A program made the position numbers and the translations under genes. Source: Rhabditoides inermis (taxonomy: Eukaryota > Nematoda > Chromadorea > Rhabditida > Rhabditidae). From it: a stretch of 64,000 nucleotides of DNA. The stretch spans positions 676,001-740,000 of the forward strand of contig CAWZYM010000174.1 in the NCBI GenBank assembly GCA_963966185.1, read 5' to 3'. Below are positions 12,528 through 25,900 of the stretch, one piece after another. Within the stretch, counting starts at the first letter, position 1, and every line of letters begins with the position of its first letter. The notes under the pieces were generated by a model. The model saw only the letters and a program-made list of their open reading frames with translations. It did not search any database and was not told the origin of the DNA.

Positions 12528-12991
12528 TCAGCGAGTGTTGAGCTGAGCCATCTCAGCTGTCATCTTCCCATGAGCCGTCTCCTCCAGAAAAGCAGCACTG
12601 TCCTGAAAATATAGCAATCACATCCTTCCTTCCTTCCTTCCTTCCTTCCTCCTTCCTTCCTTCCTTCCTTCCTTCCTTCCTTCCTTCCTTCCTTCCTTCC
12701 TTCCTTCCTTCCTTCCTTCCTTCCTTCCTTCCTTCCTTCCTTCCTTCCCTCTCTCCACCCACACTGAGCAGACTCCTGAGATCCGCATCGTTGAGATCTC
12801 CTCCCATTGAATGAGTGTGATACCGACGGGTCACCTGAAACCGCAAATAAAATGTTTCAGAGAGAAAACAAGAGATAGCATCCGTGCACATAACAATACG
12901 TTCTATTTGAAATAGATTAAAATAGATAGAACACATAAAATGCATAACATAGAATTTTCTCTCTCCTCCTCCTCCTCCCTCTCTCTCTCTC

Positions 12992-13031
<40 letters not shown>

Positions 13032-14250
13032 CCTCCCTCTCACCTTGGGTGCTACCAGCTCTTTTCCCGGCCGCACCACCATAAAGTTGATCACATCAGA
13101 CAGGGAGATCACACCCTGAAAAATGAAAATTTCCTTTTTCAGAAAATCCTTCATTGTCAAAATACACTAAAAACAAAACAAATACATAACAAAAGTAACA
13201 CATTTCAAACCGTACCTCTATGGCTCCCTTGTCGTTGATGGCACACAGTCGATGCACATTCCGCTCTACCAGAACCTCCACCTAAAAGGGTACGGTAATC
13301 ATACAGTAATTATTCAGATAGTACAGTAATCCCTTCAAAGCACAGTGACCCACCGCCTTCCAGAAGGTGTCCGTGTCGTGCACCGAAACAACTCGCTGGT
13401 CTTCGCGCTGCAAACAAGGTCACATTCTCTCCAGTCCCGTGCAAAGTATGCTTCACTTCCAATATACCATATCTGATTTAGTAATTCTCTTTCGAAAAGT
13501 ACACGAGTAAAGAGGAGTGGTTTGTTTTGATCTAATTCAACAAAAGCACATGCATAAAATCTCTTCGCAGCTGACTAAAATTTCAAAACAAACCTGCTCT
13601 TTCGAACGATGTTTTAAAACTCTAATTGTTTTCTTGTTAGCATGTTGAGTTCAGGTATTCAGGATACTGTTAATCCCAACAAGTAACTTGCAACAAAATG
13701 TATGACACGATTATAGTGCATACTATATTTTTCATCGATCAGAAAGAGCAGGTTTGTTTTGAAATTTTAGTCAGCTGCGAAGAGATTTTATGCATGTGCT
13801 TTTGTTGAATTAGATCAAAACAAACCACTCCTCTTTACTCGTGTACTTTTCGAAAGAGAATGGATGTCCTTTTCTCAAATTTCGAAGAAATTGTTTTTCA
13901 GGTTGATGTGCCGAACATGTTATGTATACATATTCGAAACTTTAGAAAACGTATCCTGAATATGGAAACGCACTGCTTTGTCGAATCGCTCGTGCGCCTG
14001 CCAATGCCAGTCTCTCATTGACACGCGCTATTTCGCGTCTCTCTCTCTTACCCACTCACTCCGCTCCGCACACTCCCCTCCCCCCACAGTTTTCGCGCCA
14101 AAACTGGGGCGGTGGCCTGGACGGCGAGCCGACACGAGAGTGGGTGAACGAAGGGCGGGGCATGCGCTCAGCCAATCAGAGTGCGCACGCAAGAGAGCCG
14201 AGCGACCAATGTGCGCAAAGTGCAGTGGGCGGAGCTTACGTGATGCACAC

Positions 14251-14281
<31 letters not shown>

Positions 14282-17200
14282 GTCGTAAACACGTTTAGTG
14301 GCAAAGCGGGAGAGAGCAAGAGAGGGCGGTTTTTGGATGCCGCAACCGATATTGGTTTCACGAATCATACTCATAGGTCTTACAAAGTGATATTCTAACA
14401 AATAACGCACACTAATTAAGTATATTGTATTAGAATAGAGAAATCGTGTGTGCCTTGGGAGTGGCGTGTTGCGCGCGTCACAGCTCAAAACAAACGGGCG
14501 CCGCTGCGCGCCGCCCCTAATTAATACAACAAATCAGCGAGTCACTGATTTTCTAGGCAAACTACGTTGCTCTCAAAAACCACTTGAGGATCGCAACCAT
14601 AACGTATAATGCCCATTCACTTTTATCTCTCTCACGAAAAAAAGTTGTCAAAACAAAACTATACTCCACCCCACCCCCTCCTTCCATGCGAAGTACGTTC
14701 CTCTCTCAAACCACTTGACGATCGCAACTACAACTTCCAATAACTGTTGATATCCCTCACAACCACAACAAAAAGTTGTCAAAACAAAGCTATACTCCCG
14801 CGCCCCTCTCCCTCCTTGACGATCGCAACTACAACTCCCAATCACTGATGCCTTGAATGTCCCCCTCATACCTTGAAGGTGTTCTTGAATGCGAGTGCCT
14901 GTTCGACCGTCACATCGAGGCTGTTCTCCCGCTCCTCAAGGGCAATGCCCACCGCGTCGAAACGAGAGTACATGTCGATCACCTGGATGGACGAGAATGG
15001 AAACTCTCTCTCTCTCTCTCTCTCGCATTCACATCTGTCATTCATCAGTACTGCTGGTTTCAAACTGTCACACTGTCCGCTATTCTAATAATCCCATATG
15101 TCCAAGTACATACCCCTCGTGCACGATACGATAAATGCATCAGTACTGCTGGTTTGCGCACCACTCTCTGTCATACTACCAGACCGTCTCCCCCCTCCCC
15201 CTCCACATACCTTGTACGTGTCCCTCTCGACGACCGGCAGCCCGCTGACTCCCTTGTTCAGCAGGATGTCCAGGCAGTCGTGCAGCGGGGTGTCCGGGAA
15301 CACCTGGCAAGAATCACAATGTGGATATGCACCTAGTACACCTAGCAATAATATGAGCTGATGTGATCAATTTGGTAGTTTGGTAATACCTACGAATGAT
15401 CATGACAAAATTCAATTCTAGTGGTAAAGGTACCCGTCACATAATAGGTGTTCAACTGTGCCGCGTTGGACGATAACAGCTCGCACAATAATAGAACAAC
15501 TGTGTCCCAAACAAAAGCCAGTCTCCAGTATTTATACGCAACAGACTTTCGGGTTAACAAGTCAATTCGTTATTTTGACCAATCCGATGTATAGGCATAC
15601 AACAAACCCCAAAGGCATTCCTAAGTCAGAAAATACAAAGGAATGCTACCGTAGCCCCCTTCCACTCACCACCCTGATTCCACTCCACGTGCCCACTCCC
15701 AGCTGCTTGCCAGTCTTCACGTGGTACTCCGGAAGCGAATACTGCTTGCCCTGCAAAGATGGAATGCATGTACAGTGCGAAAAAAATGTAGCCTCATATT
15801 GACGGCTAGATATTTGAATTCTTGCGCAAACGACTGCGGCGAGAGAAGGGCGCGCGTGTCTCTCCACTTCCCATTGTCTCCCACAATAAAGTAGTCCGCG
15901 GCGCGGCCACTGTATAGTGGGTCCCCCGTTTTGGCGGTAGGCATGTTGCGAATACCTCTCGGAGAGCACAATTGTGATTTTGTTTTTGATACTACAGTAA
16001 TTTCCAACCTTTTTATATAGCAATCCTGAGAATGAGGCGCATTTACATTATATTCTGCGTCATTTTTTCGGCCAGGGATAATTCGCCTACCGCGAAAACG
16101 GAGGACCCACTATAGCTACACATTTTTGAAAACAAGCAACTCGCATTTTTCACTCTATCAAATCATAAGTTTCAGCTATCAAATATGACACAGATGAAAC
16201 ATGGGGTGTCAATGTTCGAATTATTTGTCAGTGCAACGATACATACGTATCAACCCGTGATCATATTCAAAATACGCAACACACTATAATCACTCCTTAG
16301 AACAATCCACCCAAAAATGTTTCATCCTACCAATATAACATTAACAGGAACTACTAAACCAATAAAGAGAGTTTCCCCGTACACCGTACACAAAAGAAAG
16401 AAGAAAACAAACAACTCCCAAAGCAGATACCAGATGCACAGTAACTAGATAACCACCCCGAAGCCAACTCACGAAGCAGAACAGGAACTTGAGTAGTCGT
16501 TTGTGTGTGAGTATGAACAGGGGGCTGCCGCTGTCGGGGTCGAGGACGGGGAGGCGGTGAATGTGGTGGCGGGCCAGCAGCCGCGCGCAGTCCAGCAGGC
16601 TGCAACACTCTCACATCCACATGTCAATGCATCCTTCTCTCCTCCAAGGTGCGATCAGTCTCTTCAAACATATATCAGAAGTAATTCGAAGGCGTTGGAA
16701 GGCAAGCAATTCGAAATCGTTTGGACTGACCGCGCCTTACAGGTAGGTGTTGTCAGTCACTTCGAAACAGTCCCTTCAAAACGCCAACAAAAGTGAAGGG
16801 AGTTTCGAAGAGAGTGACCGCTGCTCATAGACACAATGTACTGGCAGACGATGTACAGACATCGACAGTTTATCCATGTGCTTTCTCAAACAGCATTTCG
16901 AATTTCGAGCTCCCGATTACAATACTGTAGGGCGCCTGGGCACAACTGACTCCTCTAGACCTGTGTAGAGTAACAGAGACAGGTGCACAGAATTCATGAG
17001 TGGCAATCACGTGTCAATGTCACATATCAGTTTGTAGAATTTCGCTCTCCTTTATTCCTTCATAGATACAATACCACCCACACAGTACAGTTGAGATGAT
17101 TTTAAATTGAAAAGGTTTCAAACGTGACTCACCTGCAGTTTGCATTGATAGTGATCAAGTCCATGAGCTTTCCCTCAGACTGGATCAGATCTGAAAACCG

Positions 17201-17467
17201 ACATTACCTATTCAGATAACGTTGAGACCAACAACATCTCAATCTCAACATGTGACATGTACTTCTAACAAAATGTGTTTCAATGTTTCAAATAAAAATA
17301 GACACCACAACTCATACATAATTACAGTACCCACCCCTATAGTCTCCGATCGTCATCTTGCCCAGGTCCTCCGTGTCCGAAGCGAACACCTTGTGGGAGA
17401 TGGTAGAGTCGACAGAGGCACCCGATGCCTTGCGCTTCCTGAAGAGGACATCTCTTTCCTCTCTTTC

Positions 17468-17499
<32 letters not shown>

Positions 17500-18003
17500 T
17501 TCCCCTCTCTCTCTCCCTCTCTCTCTCCCTCCCTCCCTCCCTTCCTCCCTCTCCTCTCTCCCTCTTCCCCCCCACCTGTACAGCTGCAGCATGACCCTGA
17601 TGAAGTCAGTGACGGAGAGCAGGCCGACGATCGCCCCTCCCTGCTCCGCGTCCGACAGCAACACGTGACGCGTGTCTGACAAATAGGGAAATACAAAACG
17701 ATCAAATCAAATTATCATTCGGAATCGCAAATATGATTATGGCAAATCACTCATAAGAACAAAGTTATGAATTATGAAAATCAGACAACGAAAGAATTGT
17801 TTCGAGTTCTTTACCGAATATGTTTCACCCATCAAATAACTGTAATCTACATGTTACTATAAACAATTATCATCAGAGTGACGTAAGACAAGTATGAACT
17901 ACTTCTAAGCACCCACTCTGGTAGATGAGTCCGTGGAAGGCCTTCTCGAGCAGCAGAGACGTGTCGAACACAACCTGAATGGAATCTTTCTCTTTCTCTT
18001 TCC

Positions 18004-18034
<31 letters not shown>

Positions 18035-18278
18035 TCTCCTTTCTCTCTTTCCCCGTCTGTCTTTCATATTCCCTTTCCCCTCCCCCCTCTCTCTCCCTCC
18101 CTCTCTCTCTCCCTCTCCCCCTCTCTCTCCCTCTCCATTCCCCCCCACCATCTTGGAGCTAGTCGGCATAGCTTCGTAGCACTGATTGAGCACGAACAGC
18201 CGCGCGTAGCTGTCCGCCTCCATCTCACGAATCTGCAACATATAAAAGTACAGTAAGACAGTACAGTAAGTACAGTAG

Positions 18279-18315
<37 letters not shown>

Positions 18316-18461
18316 CTCCATCTCCCGGATCTGCAACCGACAACACACATTCACATTCAGTATCACCAAGAGTTTCATTGGATTTCATGATTTCAATCAC
18401 GGATTTCATGAGGTGTGAACACGCTGTCAGTTTTACTGGATCCACACAAAAAAGAAGATAG

Positions 18462-18494
<33 letters not shown>

Positions 18495-18964
18495 TTTAGA
18501 GCCCGTACCGTCTGTCCGGCGTGGTAGGTGTTGTTCTTGACGGGTGAGTGTGGTCCGTGGAGGGAGGAAGAGAGGTGCGAGAGGTGCGCACGCGCCCCGC
18601 CTGCAATTTCTCAATTCAACCTTTCAATGAAGCTAGCAATCTATCAATCTCTTGCCATCTATTTCTTGCTGACAACTGACTAATAAGACGGCGCTTTTCG
18701 AGGTCTATTTTCTGCTCAAATACTTTTTCTAGCAAACTCTTTCTTATATCGATAACAACTTTTTTTGAACGAATACAAGCAAGCATTACATACAATAATC
18801 ATAGCTTACTCCTAAGACCACTATGAAACATATGTTCAAAAGAAACAAATATTGTATACTACAATGTTCTCAGTTGACTACATATAATAATGGAACGCAT
18901 TTTGGAAAGTACGGTACAAACAACACTTACCAGTCATCCCTTGCTGCGATCTAGAGCCGTGCAT
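12528..18964 (-). CDS. AMP-activated protein kinase gamma subunit
   Basis: Sixteen exons, 426 residues: 18931-18964, 18509-18600, 18149-18232, 17917-17974, 17576-17675, 17335-17438, 17133-17190, 16473-16599, 15670-15750, 15211-15303, 14872-14982, 13354-13407, 13216-13281, 13044-13115, 12763-12834, 12528-12602. Four CBS motifs bind adenine nucleotides and make AMPK respond to AMP/ATP in the cytosol. Recognisable landmarks: [13 protein letters not shown] and [13 protein letters not shown] before CBS1, LSVTDF (nucleotide Asp), [10 protein letters not shown] and [10 protein letters not shown] in CBS2, KGVSGLPVV and [10 protein letters not shown] in CBS3, [10 protein letters not shown] and ISLSDVINF in CBS4. 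The start is the first ATG after a TTTTTTCCAG acceptor, perhaps a trans-splice site. A short N-terminus is followed by a 48-residue C-terminal tail (VTRRYHTHS..) that I cannot match to other gamma subunits. The partner alpha and beta subunits are not in the window. Confidence 0.95.
12623..12748. repeat. (TTCC)n microsatellite
   Basis: About 30 units of TTCC with one short interruption, inside the last AMPK gamma intron. Confidence 0.95.
13484..13861. repeat. Foldback element, 120-bp near-perfect arms
   Basis: Arm 13484-13603 is repeated inverted at 13742-13861 with almost no mismatches, around a 138-base loop. Arm ends read ATTCTCTTTCGAAAAGT. No coding frame. I could not find a clear target duplication. 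It lies in an AMPK gamma intron, so the pre-mRNA can form a 120-bp hairpin. Confidence 0.85.
14093..14290. promoter_or_regulatory. Intronic CCAAT / GC-box cluster with (GCC)n
   Basis: Two CCAAT motifs (14172-14176 inside GCCAATCAGA, and 14206-14210), two GC boxes (14153-14160 and 14227-14233) and a GCC-trinucleotide run at about 14251-14283 lie within 140 bases of locally GC-rich DNA in the intron between exons 11 and 12 of AMPK gamma. The combination resembles a housekeeping-type promoter. No transcript start can be seen from sequence alone. Confidence 0.4.
15913..16114. mobile_element. Small TA-flanked MITE
   Basis: A 30-bp terminal inverted repeat (TATAGTGGGTCC..GCGGTAGGC, three mismatches) bounds a 202-bp stretch with no coding frame. 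The outer TA on both sides fits a Tc1/mariner-type target duplication. In the AMPK gamma intron between exons 8 and 9. Confidence 0.65.
18219..18340 (-). repeat. Duplicated acceptor plus exon start in AMPK gamma
   Basis: The start of exon 3 (acceptor at 18233, GTTGCAG-ATTCGTGAGATGGAG) has a diverged copy at 18314-18340 reading TTGCAGATCCGGGAGATGGAG, followed by a GA repeat. The upstream copy lacks a usable exon body. Confidence 0.55.
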
Positions 18965-18969
18965 TCACA

Positions 18970-19395
18970 CTGGAAAAAAGGAAAGGTTGAAATGTCAAAG
19001 ATCTCAGAAATGCAAATACGGCGAGTGAGCGAGTAAAGGGCGCAACCAGACTACCCAGCCTTCTGAGCCCACCCAAACTTCGGCAAACGATACAGGAAGG
19101 TAGAAAGACGACGCCATAAAATAGAGTCAATATCAAAAGCAAACATGTGCGAGTGAGAGAAAGAGAAAAAGAGAGAAAGAGAAAAAGAGAGTGAGAAAGA
19201 GAGAAAGAATAGTGAGCGCCAAAGTGCAACTATCCAACTATTAAACACACACTCAAACTATGGATCAAAGTCGTACTTTCACCGTAGCCAAGCCATAATC
19301 AATGGGTAGTGCCTACTGAACTAAGAAATCGGATACCACGTTAATGCCACTATACAAAAAACGTGCGGTACTACAAGCAGATGAATTATTGACAA

Positions 19396-19429
<34 letters not shown>

Positions 19430-20085
19430 GTTCGGTGAAGGGAAAGGTGCGACAACATCATTTACACACGAAAAGAGAGAGCGGAAACGCGGAGGAGAGA
19501 ATCTAATATATCACACACACACATACACAACCAAGTTTCTCGATTCACTGGTACGTACGCGCACGCGTTAACTATGCATGGGTACTTTGAGCCGCCGAGT
19601 CTTCACGTTTTCACAATTCCAGCTACTCTCGAAACGCATTATCGCGGTGTAAATCAAGCGGGGCGGCTCCTCTCGGCGAGCCCTGTTATCTATTTGCACT
19701 ATCAGGCGAAAATCGGCAGCTAAAACGCTAATAACACAGCGGTGTTCCGACGACAGAACCGCAAACAGAGAATACATCAGCGCAAGCCCCCTGTCCACAA
19801 TCCTCCGCCACCGAAAACAGCCAATATCGAATGACGAAATGGCTGATGCTCAATGCTAAACAAACCGATAAAACCAAACTAGTTGGAAAGCGGTCAAAAT
19901 CGCAAAGGGCTCCGCAAAGAGCGCTCACTGCTCACCTAAAAATACCGCACACACTCACGCAACAAAACACATCGGGCCAGGGGCAGGACAACATCACGAG
20001 GAGAGATTGATTGAGAGTTCCGGCCAGCGCACGGAAAGCCGGACAGAACATTCGGCAAAAATAGTGCGCGGTCAGAGACCAAACG

Positions 20086-20133
<48 letters not shown>

Positions 20134-21218
20134 CCCCCCCTCTCTCTCTCTCCCACCTCTCTCTCTCTCTCACTCTCGTCCGTCTATCGCAGAAACGGGT
20201 TGCCGTCGCACCCAGTCAGTGTCAATTTCCAGCAAATAAGGTAGTTTCGCCGCAGCTGACTCTACTTTATTAGCCCCCATAGGCAATCACGCAAAGTAGC
20301 GATTACATGAATTACATCCCCGCGGCGATACTCAGTCAGTTAATATTCGAATCACAATAAAAGTAATCGAATTATCGCGCGAACGCGAGAAAAGAACGGA
20401 AAATTAATGAAGACAAGAATACAATCTCAAGGAACCAATCGCATAAAGACAGGAATAGTGCGCACAGAGAGCGAAAAGACTGGCAAAACGTCGATTCACG
20501 AAGAATGAGCGAGGAAAGAAGAGAGGAGATGGGAGATAGAGGGGGAGAGACAGAGGGAGAGAGAGAAGGGGGGGGGGGAGAAAGCGCGAGGCGGGTTCGC
20601 GTCCCGGAAACGAATGGACTCCAGACCATCTCCTTTTCCTTCCTCCCTCATTCCATTCTCCTCTCACCCTCTCAAAAACCTTTGCCCCGAAAATAGGCAA
20701 TCGTCAAAGGACAGTCGAGAAGACCGCAAAACAAGTAATAGAAATGATTGTTATTCAGAATGAAGCGACCACAACACAAGCGACAGAACACAATTCGTGA
20801 TTTCGGAGAGCGCGTGATGGAATAGTGACGTGAAAGGCACACGCGCTTTCGCCACTTTTTTGCTTCTTTCATATCTTCTCCCCTTCTCTTCGCAGTTTCT
20901 CACTGCTCCCAGGTGGTCTCTGCACTCTCTCCGGTTCCCACGCTCTCTCTCTCTCTCTCTTTCTCTCGCTCTCGCTCTCTCTGGGTGCAAAGTCGCGATG
21001 TAAAGTGCGTGCTATAAATTTGCGTGAGCGCTCCCAAGAGTCACAGAAACGAAGATATGAGAGATCGCTTCCTTATTTCAGAGTTTCAGTAACGGAAGAG
21101 AGAATTTGCAGAAACACAACTAACAAGGAGTGTCGTTTAGGTCACAGAAGCCGATGGTGACCAAACTGATATCAGAGATACCCTAGGAGGTCACTAGTCG
21201 AAAACCGTTTTCAAATCC
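18970..21218. other. Intergenic upstream of AMPK gamma, no gene seen
   Basis: Contains CT/GA microsatellites (19400-19428, 20094-20172, about 20940-20985) and otherwise no frame with coding character. It presumably holds the AMPK gamma promoter. Confidence 0.5.
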
Positions 21219-21843
21219 ACATGACCGGCCATACGTTTCAAGATATTTACGTTTCAAATTTGGGAGCTAAACCGTGTGGATTGCTTTTTGCGGTCTGTCA
21301 CTCCATTCGCGCGAGCTGTGAAACAGCGGCGGTGGTCTAGTGGATAGAGCCGCTGTCTGTCAAGCAGCAGGCTATGGGTTCGCTCTCCGGATATGCTTTT
21401 CATTTTGTCGAATCTCTCCGGACTTGTACTTTTTGGTGACAATTGGGCAGTTAGTAGAAAACTTCTATTATCTTCTTTTTTTCCAAATCGAACGGTCACG
21501 GTCTTGTTAAGAGCTCATTACAAATTGTTTGCGTTCTTTAGAATTCATTTTCAAAAATTTCGAAAAATATTACCAACGCAGGTTTCCACATGATCCCCTC
21601 GCCATGCGTGACTCCAACCATTCGAACAAAAAAGTACAAGTCCGGAGAGAATCGGCAAAATGAAAAGCATATCCGGAGAGCGAACCCACAGCCTGCCGCT
21701 TGACAGACAGCCGCTCTATCCACTAGGCCACCGCCGCTGTTTCACAGCTCGCGCGAATGGAGTGACAGACCGCAAAAGCAATCCACACGGTTTAGCTCCC
21801 AAATTTGAAACTTAAATATCTCGAAACGTATGGCCGGTCATGT
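21219..21843. repeat. Foldback element with tRNA-like arms
   Basis: Arms 21219-21435 and 21628-21843 are inverted copies of about 217 bp starting ACATGACCGGCCATACG, with a 192-base unrelated loop. Each arm contains a tRNA-like block (21327-21400 plus, 21660-21738 minus) with a good A box (TGGTCTAGTGG or TGGCCTAGTGG), a GTC anticodon-like loop and a B box close to consensus (GGTTCGCTCTC). The blocks face each other, the opposite of the element at 5121. Acceptor stems do not pair. Confidence 0.8.
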
Positions 21844-22313
21844 AAAAAAGTAAGAAAACACATAATCAAGATAATCACTGGCCCGACAACCAATCGAATG
21901 CACATACAAACGAGCAATTCAAAATAGTTTCTTTATACTCTTTCAACAACGCTAAAAATCTAAAATCAACAACAATTCGCGCAACAACAACAATCAAACT
22001 ATTCTATGCTACACTACCTGAACCTAGCCTATTGAAATGGAACGAATAGAGAACGACGTGTCAGCTCTTTTCAAACTCTCCCTTCCCCTGTCTCGCTCAC
22101 TGTAAATACCAGACCGCGAATAGCGAGGCCGGTCAATAATCTACATCCGATTACTCCTCTCGTCTCTCTACCTCCGCCTCCTCTCTCACACACACTCAAC
22201 ATTTGCATATGTGAAACTAATACACTCTCTCGGAAAACGACTAGTCAAAGTACTACTACTACGCTACGCACCCGCGTGACAATGAAGACTCAGTGATCTC
22301 ATGGGAAGCATGG

Positions 22314-22916
22314 TCACTGGGTAGCCTCGGCAATGGTTTGGATGAGCTCCTTCCTCTCCCTGTCCTTCTGCTCCTTCACCTCGCGCGCGACCCGCGCCCG
22401 CTGCTCCCGCTCCGCGCGCTCATCCGCCGCAACCTCCAGGTGACACCTGCAACAACCACATATTCCATGTTCCCCTTCCCTTCACTCGTCACGCCACAGT
22501 TCTACATATTCAACCCACACATCAATATTTCCAGGTGACATTGACATCTGAAGCAACCACACCCCCTCGAGATGTTGCTACACCACAGATCAACATCTTG
22601 AATCAACACATCAATTCCATACAATATACAAACAAGAACACCGTCCTCTTATTACATAATTGGGTAGGTCTTTGGATGTATTACTTGTTTACTTCCTAAT
22701 TAACATAACAACTTAACAACCAAAAGACCACCCACTTTGCAATGTTGTTGTGGAGCGCCGTGTGCCAGTCGCCGCCGCTCGTGTACACCTAGAACTCAAA
22801 ATAATTTGAATTAATCGATTAATTGATTGTAAATAAAGAAAGACTCACCTCTCGCAGGATGCGCATCATGTTCGGCAGGGGCAGGTACTGCGGACCGGAC
22901 ACCCACCTGCAAGATA

Positions 22917-22958
<42 letters not shown>

Positions 22959-25900
22959 CCTCTCCCCCTCCCTCTCTCTCTCTTCTCTTTCTCTCTCCCT
23001 TCCTCCCGCCCTCTCCTCCTCGTCCTCTCTCTCTCCATCCCTCTTTCTTCCTCTACCCCCCCCCCCCCCCCTCACCCACCGCACGTATCGGCTGAATGGG
23101 AGTCGCATGGGTCGGACCCGCTTGCCGGCCCGCCGCGCCGCGCCCATCGACTCACGGTTGTGGCCCTTCGACACGCACACCTCAAACGAGGGGAAATAAA
23201 CTCAGCAGGAGATCGGAACAAACGTCAACACATACTCGGTCATATCATATAGTTTAGGTAACTATACCCTGCTTCTGTCAGTTTACATGTTTACAAAACA
23301 CATAATAAATAACAACGCACCACATACGCGTCGGCGCTCAGCGGACCGTCGAGAACCTCGCGGGCGTGGCTGAAATCGTCGGTGTCTCACCCCTCTCTCT
23401 CTCTCCCTCCCTCCCTCTCTTATCCCTCTCCCCCCCTCTCTCTCCCTCCCTCCCTCTCACTCAAACCCACTTTGAGATGTAGACGATCTCCTCGCCCCTG
23501 TCGCACACGGTGCCGATTCCTCCTTGGTGGACGGGCGGCAGCATCAGCTGATTGCCGTACTCGGTCGAGTAGAAGCCAATCAACCTGCAATCAAACAATC
23601 AATACTTCTATCGTCTATCAAACGAGAGGCAGACATACATTAACTTATTAAGCCAATCAATAAAAATCAATCGATACCGCACTTGTTCATGACGAACTCT
23701 ACGTCGGGGTTGTTGTCGGGGCGGGGCACGTTGATGAAATGCATGTCGAGGGGCAGGCGAGACGACAGGTGCTCCTCAACCACACACGATAAGGAATACT
23801 GGTATCTGTCATCTTCTCAAGATTTGTTTTACATTATCATACACGTTGGCGAATCTCTGGGATGCCGATGATACCGGCGCGCACTCGACGCGTCAAGGAA
23901 CACCGAACACTGCTATCAACACGTTTCAACAACATATAGACGCGTCCATTCACAATAATTCGAACAATGAAGATACCGAATTGCGACACTGAATTTTTAA
24001 GGCACTTCATAGTTCACAAGCTGACCATATTCGCCCCCACGAATGAATACGTTGCAGAAACAGTACACATATGAACATGAACATTATTTGCAATGTACTC
24101 CAGATTGTATCGTAGTAAAAAAGACTCATCCATACTACTAATCCTTGCTTAATCCCTCCCTTTCCCACTCTCCCTTCACTACATCCAATAACATTGTAAA
24201 AAGAACAGGAACTTTACAACTGAGAGTACTCACACTGACGACCCACTGCGCCTGCTTGCCCATGTCGTGTCGCTCCGCCTTGCGCATACCATCGAACATG
24301 TACTGCATGTCAAGAAGAACCTGAAACATGCATATATTATCAAGCAATAAGTTTACTACAGCTGTTACTACAGTACTGCATGTCGAGCGACATCTGCGAC
24401 AAATACAATATTGATACATGTGTAATCAATCCGTTCTAAACACTTCCATGAACATGTCATAGAGTTGCTACACGTACTGCATGTCTTTTCATACCGTATG
24501 CCATTTATTTTTTTTCATACCGTATGCCATTGCTCATTATGCTGTTTTGCACTGTTTCTTCAAATGTACACGGTAATAAACTTATTATTATTATATGTCC
24601 ATGAACACCTGCACAGAGTATGGTATTGATACATGATCATATACTATACTGTACTGTACTGTATCATAGATACTGCACTTCAGTACAACAACACCTGTCA
24701 CATACATAAATAATCAAGTAATTATTTTGAGTCTGAACAATTCCAAGAACATATGTCACAGTTACTACAGTGACACCTGAAACACATATATTCAATTTGA
24801 TATATATGTAATAGCGTAATCAATCAATCTATCAATATCAACACAGTCGCTGCTCTCTCTCTCTCTCTCTCTCTCACCTTGGGCACTCCCATGCGCAGCG
24901 CGGCGAGCTGCCGGGAGCTCTGCACGTTGTTCACGTCTGCAACACAGAATATATAAACACGCAAACATTCAGAAAAGTTATAGTTTGGCATATAGATTAG
25001 TCATCGTAATCATCATCTGTTGTGGACATAGACGATAATAATACGTCCAATTGAAACTAATGGGACTGAGCGGAATACCTACTCCTACAATACAAATACA
25101 AAAGTGATTGCGAAAAGTAAGTATGACCAGTGTACTGACTCTTCTTGTAGCGCGTGAGGTTGTGGCACAGCTGATACATGTCCGGTCCGTAGCCCATACC
25201 GCCCGCGTTGTAGAGCGCGCGCTGGAATGGAAATGTGGAGGAATAGTGGATAAACTAAAACTATAGGCCATTCCCCCCTTTCATCGTACGGCAATTTCGC
25301 TGGCTGACAGACGAGAATTTTATGCAAATTTGCCCCGATTGTGTGTTTTTGTGCTCAAAGATGGTGAAAATGACGGAAATCGAAAAATCGAGCACTAGAG
25401 ATCTCTGAGCATTCTATCTGGGCATCTCCTCCAGAAAACTGGGAGCTGTACGATAAGTTTGAAGAAAGTAATTAAGTTTCAGCTTTCCCATTGAAAATCG
25501 AGTCAAAACCAAGGTTTTTAGACTCATATTAGAAAATGGAAGCGAAAATCAAAAATCGAACACTAGAGATCGATGAGCACTACTGATACCCATCACATAT
25601 CAACATTTTGTAAAGATTGCTTTACAAAATGTAATTAACTTTCGAAGATGGAGAACTCTGTTTCATTAGACTTGCAAATCACCCTCATTTCCCTAAAAAG
25701 AGACCGCCAAGCGCGCGAATTGCGCGGTCGAATGATCTCGCGCGGGCTAGTAACGGGCAATTGATGCCTCAAATGCTGTCTGGTAAACATTCGGCGAAAT
25801 GACTGCCGTACGATGAACGGGGGCCCTATACAACCGGACAACCCGCGCTACAACAAGTAAGGCTTACCCAATCAAGTAAGGTAGTCAACTTATAGATATA

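Noticed and set aside
12553..12945. Frame with many EGRK repeats
   Set aside because: A translation of the TTCC microsatellite and an AMPK gamma intron; the true exons use another frame here.
21327..21400. Functional tRNA-Asp
   Set aside because: A and B boxes and a GTC loop exist, but the acceptor stem does not pair and the block is part of a foldback arm.
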